A stretch of DNA of 10,008 nt, taken from positions 1 through 10,008 of the forward strand of contig JBFKUL010000092.1 of the NCBI GenBank assembly GCA_041635755.1, in the 5' to 3' direction. Positions within the stretch are counted from its first letter, which is position 1. The number at the start of each line of letters is the position of its first letter. Of this stretch, positions 1 to 6,058 are shown one piece after another. The DNA comes from JBFKUL01 sp041635755 (GTDB lineage Bacteria > Pseudomonadota > Gammaproteobacteria > Burkholderiales > SG8-39). The notes beneath the pieces were generated by a model. It made no database searches, was not told the origin of the DNA, and saw only the letters and a program-made list of their open reading frames with translations. The translations under genes and the position numbers were made by a program.

Positions 1-513
1 CCCGATCAGGTCTGCGCCGCCGGCATTGGCCGCACCTTCCAGATCGTCAAGCCGTTTGCGGGGCTTTCGGTGCTCGACAACGTGATCGTCGGTGCGTTGG
101 CCCGCGCCAGCACCGTTGCAGAGGCGCGCGAGCGCGCCCGCACGGTGCTCGACAAGCTCGGCCTCTCTGCGAAGCGCAATCAGCCGGCCTCCTCGCTGAC
201 CCTCCCCGACCGCAAGCGCCTGGAAGTGGCGCGCGCGCTCGCGACGCGCCCACGGCTGCTGCTGCTCGACGAAGTGATGGCGGGATTGCGGCCGACCGAG
301 TGCGACCAGATGGTCGCCGTGTTCCGCGAGCTGAACCGCAGCGAGGGACTGACCATCCTGCTGATCGAGCACGTCATGCGCGCGGTGATGGCGCTCGCGC
401 AGCAGGTCGTGGTGCTGCATCACGGCGAGATCATCGCGCGCGGCACGCCGCAAGAGGTGGTACACGATCCGGCAGTGCTCGAATGCTATCTGGGCGAGGA
501 TGTCGAGGTATGA
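1..513 (+). CDS. livG: Branched-chain amino acid-type ABC transporter ATP-binding protein LivG, 5'-truncated
   Basis: This is the C-terminal 170 residues of a LivG-family ATPase. The reading frame is open from base 1, so the start, Walker A and first strands lie off the left edge. The visible part opens with the Q-loop region (GIGRTFQIVKPF), which is characteristic of LivG. It continues to a signature region reading LTLPDRKRLEVARAL in place of the textbook LSGGQ, a Walker B of LLLLDE, and the H-loop histidine in LLIEH. LivG energises uptake of branched-chain amino acids, amides or related small organic solutes together with LivF, two permeases (LivH/LivM) and a periplasmic binding protein, acting on the cytoplasmic face of the inner membrane. 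The stop codon overlaps the livF start in an ATGA junction, so the two are translationally coupled. The family is certain; the substrate cannot be read from the ATPase. Confidence 0.93.
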   Translation, partial: PDQVCAAGIGRTFQIVKPFAGLSVLDNVIVGALARASTVAEARERARTVLDKLGLSAKRNQPASSLTLPDRKRLEVARALATRPRLLLLDEVMAGLRPTECDQMVAVFRELNRSEGLTILLIEHVMRAVMALAQQVVVLHHGEIIARGTPQEVVHDPAVLECYLGEDVEV

Positions 514-1223
514 GCGCGCTGCTCGCAATTTCCGGGCTCGACCTGTACTACGGCGATGCGCAGGCTTTGGCTGGCGTCTCGCTCGAGGTGCCCGAGGGCG
601 AGATCGTCGCCATTATCGGTGCCAACGGCGCCGGCAAGTCTTCGCTCATCCGCACCATCGCCGGGATCGAGACGCCGCGCGCCGGGACGATCCGGTTTGG
701 CGACCGAAACATCACCGGGCTCGACTCGCACAGGATTTGCGACCTCGGTATCGGCCAGGTCGCCGAAGGCCGGCAGATTTTCCCCAGCCTGAGCGCGCTC
801 GAGAACCTGGAGATGGGCGCGCTGCTGCCGCGTGCGCGCGCCAAGGCGCCGCAAGCGCTCGAAGAGGTGTTCGCGCTGTTTCCAAAACTTGCCGAACGCC
901 GCGACCAGCCCGCCGGCACCATGTCCGGCGGCGAGCAGCAGATGCTCGCGATCGGCCGCTGCCTGATGGGCCAGCCCGAGCTGATCATGTTCGACGAGCC
1001 TTCGCTCGGACTCGCGCCCACCGTGGTGCAGGAAGTGCTGCACGCGATTCGAATGCTGAACGCCAAGGGGTTGACGATCCTGCTGGTCGAGCAGAACGTC
1101 GCCGTGTCGCTCAAGATCTCGCAGCACGCCTACGTGCTCGAGAACGGCCGCATCGTGATGAGCGGCTCGGGCAACGCGCTTCTTAACGACGATCGCGTAA
1201 GACAAGCGTATCTCGGGCTCTGA
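510..1223 (+). CDS. livF: Branched-chain amino acid-type ABC transporter ATP-binding protein LivF
   Basis: This is a complete 237-residue LivF-family ATPase, the normal length. Visible motifs in order are Walker A GANGAGKSS (about 37-45), the VAEGRQIFP Q-loop-side motif typical of LivF (84-92), the signature MSGGEQQ (138-144), Walker B LIMFDEP (158-164) and the switch region LLVEQN (191-196), where LivF proteins carry Gln in place of the H-loop His. The ATG start is set by its 4-base overlap with the livG stop (ATGA) and by MSALLAISGL matching family N-termini; the longer open frame upstream is only an overlap with livG. It pairs with LivG as the nucleotide-binding heterodimer of a HAAT-type importer. 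It is the last gene of the operon, as the next gene is convergent. Substrate is unknown: amides, urea or aromatic acids are all precedented for this family. Confidence 0.95.
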   Translation: MSALLAISGLDLYYGDAQALAGVSLEVPEGEIVAIIGANGAGKSSLIRTIAGIETPRAGTIRFGDRNITGLDSHRICDLGIGQVAEGRQIFPSLSALENLEMGALLPRARAKAPQALEEVFALFPKLAERRDQPAGTMSGGEQQMLAIGRCLMGQPELIMFDEPSLGLAPTVVQEVLHAIRMLNAKGLTILLVEQNVAVSLKISQHAYVLENGRIVMSGSGNALLNDDRVRQAYLGL

Positions 1224-1262
1224 CGTGCTTACCCGGTACCTGCCTGATCGCGAGGAGCCGCT

Positions 1263-2450
1263 TTAGAACAGGCGTTTTGTCAGAGCGCGGTGGGCGAGGA
1301 GGAAGCTTGCCGCGTTCCACGACTGGCGCGGCATACCGCTCGGACGGCCGCTCAAGCCGTGGAACCACTCGTTGAATTCCCAGCCGTTGACGGCGTTCGC
1401 GGCGGCCAGGCGCACGAGCTCCTGCTGCGCAAGCGCCTTGCGGCTGCGTGCCGCGAGCGCCGCGACCCAGAAGCCGCCGACCATGGGCCAGATGCCGCCG
1501 TTGTGGTACTGGTGCTCGAGGTTCTGCTTGTGGCGCCCCATGTAGGCGCGCCACAGATCGTCGTTTCGCCGGATGACGTCGCAGGTGACGCGCACCGGAT
1601 AGCGCGCCCCCTGCTGGGCCCGCTCGATCGCGCGGAGCATCGCCGCGCTGCGCGCCCCGTCCGCAAGGCCAAGCAGCGCCGCGAGCAGATTGCCGAAAAC
1701 GTCGCCCTCCTCGCCCCACGAGGCGAGATTGACGAAGCTCAAGTACAGATCCATGTGCCGCTTGCGCTTGCGCGCGTAGTGCACCAGCAAGCGCAGGCGT
1801 TTGTATTCGGGCACCTCGCGCCCGCCCGGCGCGAACAGCTGGTTGAAGTGGCGCCGGGTCAGCTCCGCTCCAGCCAGAGCATAAAGACGCTTCACCCGGT
1901 ACCAGAGCGCGTTGGTGTAGAGCACGAAGCCCGAGCGCGGCATGATGTCGGCCCAATCGCTCGCCTCGTTCTGCTGCAACAGATGGATCCGCGGGTGCTC
2001 CTGGCAGGCAAGCCAGGCGATCGCGCGGCGCGCCTGGGGGGCAAGCTTGCGGCCGAGCCCGCGCCCGACGCCGTGGCGCTCGACCCAGTCGAGCGCGATC
2101 AGCCACCACAGGGTGGCATCGATGCAGCCCAGATACCAGAAGTCGCCGCTGCCCGAGGTAGTTTCGACGAACTTTGGAATCTGGCCGTTCGCGGCCTGAT
2201 GCTCGGCGAGGGTGGCGAGGCTCGCGGTCGCGCCGCGCTCGAGCCGAGCGTCGCCCGAAATCGCCATCGCCAGACCGCACACCGCAGCGTCGCGCGAGAA
2301 CACGCGGTCGTAGCCGCGATGCCTCGCGCGGTCGCCGCGCGCCGCCGCAAGAATGCCCTCGCCCGCGAGATTGTCGCGCAACAGTGCCAAAGACTCGCGC
2401 TCGCAGGCCTTGACGAGTGCGCCAGGATCGCGCGGAACGGTAGTGGGCAT
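1263..2450 (-). CDS. Glycoside hydrolase, GH100 / amylo-alpha-1,6-glucosidase-like (alpha/alpha)6 barrel
   Basis: This encodes a soluble protein of about 395 residues resembling bacterial proteins annotated as amylo-alpha-1,6-glucosidase or GH100 (alkaline/neutral invertase-like). Recognisable elements are GYDRVFSRDA (47-56), the aromatic run DATLWWLIALDW (111-122), SDWADIMPRSGFVLYTNALW (164-183), EHQYHNGGIWPMVGGFW (312-328) and NEWFHG (360-365). Comparing with GH100 invertases, I infer D168 as the acid and E361 as the nucleophile/base; this is by analogy only. No signal peptide is seen, so it is probably cytoplasmic. I chose the ATG at 2450 because the 20 extra residues from an ATG at 2510 are His/Arg-rich and do not look conserved; neither start has a strong ribosome binding site. 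It stands alone, convergent with livF and divergent from hslO. Alternatives are sucrose hydrolase, glycogen or trehalose-related debranching, or another alpha-glycosidase. Confidence 0.75.
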   Translation of the reverse strand: MPTTVPRDPGALVKACERESLALLRDNLAGEGILAAARGDRARHRGYDRVFSRDAAVCGLAMAISGDARLERGATASLATLAEHQAANGQIPKFVETTSGSGDFWYLGCIDATLWWLIALDWVERHGVGRGLGRKLAPQARRAIAWLACQEHPRIHLLQQNEASDWADIMPRSGFVLYTNALWYRVKRLYALAGAELTRRHFNQLFAPGGREVPEYKRLRLLVHYARKRKRHMDLYLSFVNLASWGEEGDVFGNLLAALLGLADGARSAAMLRAIERAQQGARYPVRVTCDVIRRNDDLWRAYMGRHKQNLEHQYHNGGIWPMVGGFWVAALAARSRKALAQQELVRLAAANAVNGWEFNEWFHGLSGRPSGMPRQSWNAASFLLAHRALTKRLF

Positions 2451-2569
2451 CTGAGCTCGGTGGCACCGCGGCGCGCTCAGGGCGCCACGACGCCGGTGAT
2501 GATGCCGCATTCCGCGCGCCGGACAAAGTACGGGTTGACGCGGCGCGCGCGAAACTGCATTCTGAAACG
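2451..2569. promoter_or_regulatory. Divergent intergenic region between the glycosidase and hslO
   Basis: This 119-base gap separates two divergent starts and should hold both promoters. On the + strand a TTGACG (2535-2540) followed 17 bases later by CATTCT (2558-2563) is a possible sigma70-like pair, but the -10 is poor and would place transcription almost at the hslO GTG, giving a near-leaderless mRNA. No heat-shock (sigma32) consensus is obvious. No clear promoter is seen for the glycosidase. If the glycosidase used the farther ATG at 2510, the gap would shrink to 59 bases. Confidence 0.3.
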
Positions 2570-3433
2570 GTGCGCACCGATTACGTGCAGCGCTTCCTGT
2601 TCGAAGAGCTGGAAATCCGAGGGCGGCTGGTCTGCCTCACCGGCGCCTGGCGCAGAATGCTCGAAGGGCGCGCCTACCCGGAGAATGTCGCCGAGCTGCT
2701 CGGGCACACCACCGCGCTCGGCGTGCTGCTCGGCGCGAACCAGAAGGGCGCGGGCCGGGTCACGCTCCAGGTTCAGGGCTCCGGGCCGGTGCGGCTACTG
2801 GTGGCCGACTGCACGCCCGAGCTCAAGATCCGCGGCATGGCAAAGTACGACGACGGCGAGGCGCCGGCGGCGAGCGAGCGCGCGCTCCTTGGCGACGGCC
2901 GATTCGCGGTGACGCTCGAAGACGTGCACAGCGGCCGCTTCTATCAGAGCCTGGTGCCGCTCGAGGGCGAAACGCTCGAAGACATCTTCAAGCATTACCT
3001 CGCGCAGTCCGAGCAGGTCTCGGCATACCTGCGGCTGTTCGCCGACGGCGATGCCGCCTGCGGCCTGCTGCTCGAGAAGCTGCCCGAGGCCGACAAGCGC
3101 GATCCGGACGGCTGGAACCGCATCACGCACTTCGCTTCGACGCTCACGCTGCCCGAAACGCGCGACGCGCAGCCTTACGACCTCCTGACGCGGCTGTTTC
3201 CCGAGGAGCTGATGCGCGTGTTTAGATTGCACCCGGTCGAGTACGATTGTCCCTACGATGCGAGAAAGGTCGAGGAGATGCTGCGCAGCCTCGGGCGCGA
3301 AGAAGTCGAGTCGATCCTCGCCGAGCAGGGCGAAGTGGTGGTGCGCAACGAGATGTGCAATCACGAGTATCGCTTCGACGCGCACGAGATCGCGCGTATC
3401 TTCGACGAATCCGACCCAAAGGTGCTGCACTGA
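2570..3433 (+). CDS. hslO: Hsp33 redox-regulated chaperone HslO with a degenerate zinc switch
   Basis: This 287-residue protein aligns along its whole length with Hsp33, a cytosolic holdase that is switched on by oxidation and protects unfolding proteins from aggregation. The N-terminal domain shows the family landmarks RFLFEE near residue 8, GSGPVRLLVADC, KIRGMAKYD and SEQVSAYLRLF. The C-terminal switch domain contains EEVESILAEQGEVVV. In E. coli four cysteines (C232, C234, C265, C268) bind zinc; at exactly the same spacings this protein has C227, Y229, N260 and C263. Only two of four ligands remain (DCPY and NEMCNH), so classic tetrahedral zinc binding and disulfide switching look impaired. 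The start is GTG at 2570, chosen because RTDYVQRFLFEE matches family N-termini; the upstream ribosome site is weak. It appears monocistronic, followed by a 162-base gap. Confidence 0.93.
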   Translation: MRTDYVQRFLFEELEIRGRLVCLTGAWRRMLEGRAYPENVAELLGHTTALGVLLGANQKGAGRVTLQVQGSGPVRLLVADCTPELKIRGMAKYDDGEAPAASERALLGDGRFAVTLEDVHSGRFYQSLVPLEGETLEDIFKHYLAQSEQVSAYLRLFADGDAACGLLLEKLPEADKRDPDGWNRITHFASTLTLPETRDAQPYDLLTRLFPEELMRVFRLHPVEYDCPYDARKVEEMLRSLGREEVESILAEQGEVVVRNEMCNHEYRFDAHEIARIFDESDPKVLH

Positions 3434-3595
3434 TGCGCGTGTGCCGATGCCTTCTTCGCGATGCGAACAATGCGTTTGTCGCGGCGTCACGACAGCCCCT
3501 GCGAGTCTGCCAAATTGCCTGTTTTTCGAGCGACGGGCCTGATAGGCTTTTGGCTGTGAGCGGCCCTGCTCCGACACCCGACAAGGGAGGACGCC
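3434..3595. other. Intergenic region upstream of the BON lipoprotein
   Basis: I see no convincing gene or structured RNA in these 162 bases. A short open frame (about 59 codons) starting at the ATG that overlaps the hslO stop runs through it, but it has no ribosome binding site and its composition is unremarkable. A TTGCCT at 3515-3520 with AT-richer sequence after it (GTTTTTCGAG, TGATAGG) is the best, weak, promoter candidate for the lipoprotein gene. Confidence 0.3.
3583..3591 (+). promoter_or_regulatory. Strong ribosome binding site deciding a GTG start
   Basis: AAGGGAGGA is a near-ideal Shine-Dalgarno sequence ending 4 bases before the GTG at 3596. It fixes the start of the BON lipoprotein at this GTG and rules out the downstream ATG codons (residues 15-17), which would remove the charged N-terminus of the signal peptide. 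Confidence 0.85.
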
Positions 3596-4036
3596 GTGAA
3601 GTGGACCGATAACGTGTACAGCTGCCGCAGCGCGATCATGATGATGGCGCTCGCAATCGCTCTCGCCGCCTGCAGCGACGACGCTCCCCAGCAGAAGAGC
3701 GAGAGCATTCCAGTGAAGCCGGAAGCCGCCGGCGCCTCGACGCCGCAGGCGGATCCCTATCAGACGCCAGGCGGAACCGTGGCGTCCGCGCCGGCAAAAT
3801 CCGAAGCGCCGCCGGTCGACCCGAACAAGGCGTTGGCTGCGAAGGTCAAGCGCGCGCTCGAAGCGGAGCCGCGCGTCAACGGTCAGGGCATCGACGTGAC
3901 CGCCGCCGATGGCGTCGTGTCGCTGTGGGGCACGGTGGCGGACGTTGCCGAGCGCAACAAGGCCGAATCGGTCGCTTCCGCGCAGCCTGGCGTCAAAGCG
4001 GTGACCAACAAGCTGGCGATCGTGAAGGGTTCCTAG
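3596..4036 (+). CDS. BON-domain lipoprotein
   Basis: This is a 146-residue exported lipoprotein. The N-terminus is a lipoprotein signal peptide: a short charged start, a hydrophobic core MMMALAIALAA (15-25) and the lipobox LAAC, with C26 as the predicted lipidated residue. Residues S27-D28 after the Cys do not form the Asp+2 inner-membrane retention signal, so outer-membrane sorting is plausible. A Pro/Ala/Gln-rich linker (about 30-75) is followed by one BON domain (about 76-145), shown by ALAAKVKRALEAEP, the VTAADGVVSLWGTV strand-turn-strand and the closing VKAVTNKLAIV. BON domains are small alpha/beta modules, found in OsmY, DolP and related proteins, that bind phospholipid surfaces and help maintain the envelope. 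With a single BON domain it is shorter than OsmY or DolP, each of which has two. The gene appears monocistronic and ends convergently against the SDR gene. Confidence 0.88.
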   Translation: MKWTDNVYSCRSAIMMMALAIALAACSDDAPQQKSESIPVKPEAAGASTPQADPYQTPGGTVASAPAKSEAPPVDPNKALAAKVKRALEAEPRVNGQGIDVTAADGVVSLWGTVADVAERNKAESVASAQPGVKAVTNKLAIVKGS

Positions 4037-4044
4037 GAGCCCAG

Positions 4045-4064
4045 CGCGGCGCGAAGTCGCCGCG
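4045..4064. terminator. Hairpin between convergent genes, possible bidirectional terminator
   Basis: CGCGGCG and CGCCGCG form a perfect 7-bp stem around a 6-base loop (CGAAGT), placed 8 bases after the lipoprotein stop and 29 bases beyond the SDR stop. The position suits transcription termination in both directions. No U-tract follows on either strand, so this is not a canonical intrinsic terminator. It may only slow polymerase or protect RNA 3' ends. Confidence 0.4.
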
Positions 4065-4104
4065 CTACCTGATCTCGGCGCGAAGTCGCCACGCTACATG
4101 ATCT
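4047..4104. repeat. 29-bp tandem duplication spanning the SDR 3' end
   Basis: Two adjacent copies (4047-4075 and 4076-4104) with a period of exactly 29 bases differ at two positions: G/A in CGCGCTAC versus CCACGCTAC, and C/A in CTACCTGATCT versus CTACATGATCT. The copy at 4076-4104 contains the last codons and the TAG of the SDR gene. The copy at 4047-4075 repeats that sequence outside the gene, including the TAG. Both carry the GGCG...CGCC inverted repeat; only the outer copy has it extended to a 7-bp stem. This looks like a local slippage duplication. Confidence 0.85.
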
Positions 4105-4888
4105 GATTGACCACACCGCCGTCGACGCGCAGCGCCGCCCCGGTGGTGGCGGAGGCGCCCGCACCGCACAGGTACACCGCCAGGTTCGCCACCTCCTCGA
4201 CCGAGGCGAAGCGCTTGGTCAGTGATGTCGGGCGGAACGTGGCGAAAAAATCCGCCTCGATCTCGGCCACCGTCTTGCCCGCCGCCTTGGCGCGCTCGGC
4301 CCGCAGCCGATCGGTGTTCTCGGTGCGGGTCGGCCCCGGCAGCAGCGCATTGACGGTGACGCCGGTGCCGGCGAGCTCCATCGCGAGGCCGCGCGAGATG
4401 GTGAGCTGCGCGGTCTTGGTCATGCCGTAATGGATCATCTCGCGCGGCACGTTCAGCCCTGACTCGCTCGACACGAAGATCACCCGTCCCCAGCCGCGCT
4501 TCGCCATGGCCGGTGCGTAGCGCCGCGCGAAGCGGATGCCGCTCATCACATTGACCTCGAACAGTCGTTGCCAGTCCGCGTCCGGAATTTCGAAGAACGG
4601 CTTGCGCTCGTAGATGCCGAGGTTGTTCACCAGGATGTCGGTATCGGTGACGCGTGCGAACACCGCTTCGGCGCCTTGTGCCGTCGCGCAATCCTCCGCG
4701 ACGCCTTCGGCGCGCACAGAGAACACCGACTTGCGCAAGCGCTCGAGCGCGGCGTCGACCGAAGCCTGCTTGCGGCCCGTGATCACGACCTGCGCGCCCT
4801 CGGCGGCGAGGCCGCGCGCGATGGCGAAGCCGATGCCCGCGGTCGAGCCCGTGATGAGCGCACGGCGATCCTTCAGCCCGAGATCCAT
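4094..4888 (-). CDS. Short-chain dehydrogenase/reductase (SDR)
   Basis: This is a 264-residue classical SDR oxidoreductase that uses NAD(P)(H). It shows the Rossmann glycine motif TGSTAGIG (13-20), NNLG (88-91) in place of the usual NNAG, N113, catalytic S141, Y154 and K158 (YGMTK), and the C-terminal strand ALRVDGGVVNQIM. The R at position 40 (TGRK) after the second beta strand hints at NADP(H) preference, which is an inference. The start is ATG 4888, preceded by AAGGAGG 10 bases upstream; a long open frame upstream is just overlap with the preceding gene. It is the last gene of the eight-gene minus-strand cluster, 29 bases after the flavin oxidoreductase stop. Substrate is unknown; family members act on ketones, hydroxyacids, sugars and acyl carriers. 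Confidence 0.92.
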   Translation of the reverse strand: MDLGLKDRRALITGSTAGIGFAIARGLAAEGAQVVITGRKQASVDAALERLRKSVFSVRAEGVAEDCATAQGAEAVFARVTDTDILVNNLGIYERKPFFEIPDADWQRLFEVNVMSGIRFARRYAPAMAKRGWGRVIFVSSESGLNVPREMIHYGMTKTAQLTISRGLAMELAGTGVTVNALLPGPTRTENTDRLRAERAKAAGKTVAEIEADFFATFRPTSLTKRFASVEEVANLAVYLCGAGASATTGAALRVDGGVVNQIM

Positions 4889-4898
4889 CGTGTCGAAG

Positions 4899-4905
4899 CC
4901 TCCTT
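4899..4905 (-). promoter_or_regulatory. Ribosome binding site of the SDR gene
   Basis: On the minus strand this reads AAGGAGG, lying in the 29-base gap after the flavin oxidoreductase stop. It is 10 bases from the ATG at 4888, slightly long but acceptable. It supports the 264-residue start over any in-frame codon further upstream. Confidence 0.7.
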
Positions 4906-4917
4906 CGGCCGGCGTGA

Positions 4918-6045
4918 CTATTCCGCCGCCGCGGCGATATCGCGCGGCCGCGCGAGCTTCGCGCCGGGCCAGAGATCCGGGTGGCTCCTCGCGTACTGCG
5001 GCGGGTAGTCGAGCTTGACGCCGAAGTGCTCGGCCGCGTGCCACGCCCAGCGCGGGTCGTCGAGCAGGCCGCGCGCGAGCGCCACCATGTCGGCTTTGCC
5101 CGATGCAATGATGCCCTCGGCCTGGTCCGGATCGGCGATCATCCCGACCGCGCGCACTGCGATTGGCACCGCTTGCTTGACCTTCGCGGCGAACGCCACC
5201 TGGTAGCCCGGCTCGATCTTGACGCGCGCGTGCGGCACCAGCCCGCCGCTCGAAACGCACAGGTAATCGAAGCCGATCTTGTGCAGCTCGCGGGCGTAGA
5301 GAATCGACTCCTCGGTCGGAAGACCGGCGTCGATCCAGTCGCTCGCGGTGATGCGCGCGCCGAGGCAACGCTCCTTCGGCCAGGCGTCGCGCAGCGCGCG
5401 CGCGATCTCGAGCGGCGCGCGCATGCGATTCTCCAGCGTACCGCCGTAACGGTCCTTGCGCATGTTCGATAGCGGCGAAAGAAACTCATGGCACAGGTAG
5501 CCGTGCGCGCTGTGCATCTCGATCGCGTCCAGGCCAATGCGCCTGGAGCGCTCGGCCGCGGCTGCGAACGCATCGACTACCGAGCGGATGTCGTCGGCGG
5601 TCATTTCTCTGGGCGTGTGCCAGCCCTCGCCAAACGGGATCGCTGACGGCGCCAGCGTCTGCCAGGGCGACTCGGCGGCCGAGAGCGCCTTGCCGCCAAG
5701 CCAGGGCACCTGCGCCGAGCCTTTGCGGCCGGCATGCGCAAGCTGCACCCCGATCGGGTTCTTCGTGAGGCGGCGGCAGGCATCGACCACGCGCTTCATC
5801 GCCGCTTCGTTGTTGTCGCTGTAAAGCCCGCTGCAGCCATGCGAGATGCGCCCCTCGCGCGTCACATGGGTCGCTTCGAGCATCAACAGGCCGGCGCCCG
5901 ACATCGCCAGGCCGCCGAGGTGGATCAAATGCCAGTCATTGAAGCTGCCGTCGTCGGCGCTGTACTGGCACATGGGCGAGACGGCGATGCGGTTCGGTAC
6001 CGTCACGCCGCCGAGCTGGATCGGCGTAAAGAGCTTTGCAGTCAA
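4918..6045 (-). CDS. NADH:flavin oxidoreductase, Old Yellow Enzyme of the XenA/YqjM type
   Basis: This is a 375-residue FMN-dependent ene-reductase of the thermophilic-like OYE class. SPMCQYS places C26 and Y28 where YqjM has its flavin-tuning Cys and substrate-binding Tyr. HSAHGY gives H178, H181 and Y183, the residues that hold the activating group of an alpha,beta-unsaturated carbonyl or nitro substrate, at the numbering known for XenA. LSPLSNMRKDRYGGTLENR is the family hallmark near 189-207. The enzyme reduces activated C=C bonds with NAD(P)H and often also handles nitro compounds and nitrate esters. The start is TTG, fixed by AGGAG six bases upstream and by an N-terminus (KLFTPIQLGGVTVPNRI) matching the family. 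It begins 13 bases after pxpA and ends 29 bases before the SDR. Its length, close to XenA (about 360) and longer than YqjM (338), favours the XenA branch. The substrate is not visible. Confidence 0.93.
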   Translation of the reverse strand: MTAKLFTPIQLGGVTVPNRIAVSPMCQYSADDGSFNDWHLIHLGGLAMSGAGLLMLEATHVTREGRISHGCSGLYSDNNEAAMKRVVDACRRLTKNPIGVQLAHAGRKGSAQVPWLGGKALSAAESPWQTLAPSAIPFGEGWHTPREMTADDIRSVVDAFAAAAERSRRIGLDAIEMHSAHGYLCHEFLSPLSNMRKDRYGGTLENRMRAPLEIARALRDAWPKERCLGARITASDWIDAGLPTEESILYARELHKIGFDYLCVSSGGLVPHARVKIEPGYQVAFAAKVKQAVPIAVRAVGMIADPDQAEGIIASGKADMVALARGLLDDPRWAWHAAEHFGVKLDYPPQYARSHPDLWPGAKLARPRDIAAAAE

Positions 6046-6058
6046 GGATGACTCCTGT

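Noticed and set aside
2535..2563. TTGACG-17-CATTCT as the hslO promoter
   Set aside because: The -10 matches only three of six bases and would put the transcription start on the GTG codon. I mention it within the intergenic region but do not call it as a promoter.
1290..2912. Long 540-codon open frame on the + strand across the glycosidase and hslO
   Set aside because: It is antisense to the glycosidase and out of frame with hslO, both of which have clear family motifs. High G+C makes long antisense frames common.
3433..3612. Possible 59-residue small protein starting at the ATG overlapping the hslO stop
   Set aside because: There is no ribosome binding site and no recognisable motif, and it runs 17 bases into the lipoprotein gene, whose GTG start has an excellent Shine-Dalgarno sequence.
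4889..5368. N-terminal extension making the SDR a 424-residue fusion protein
   Set aside because: The extra 160 residues are the flavin oxidoreductase gene read in the wrong frame (Arg/Ala-rich). The SDR has its own AAGGAGG and a family-typical N-terminus at 4888.
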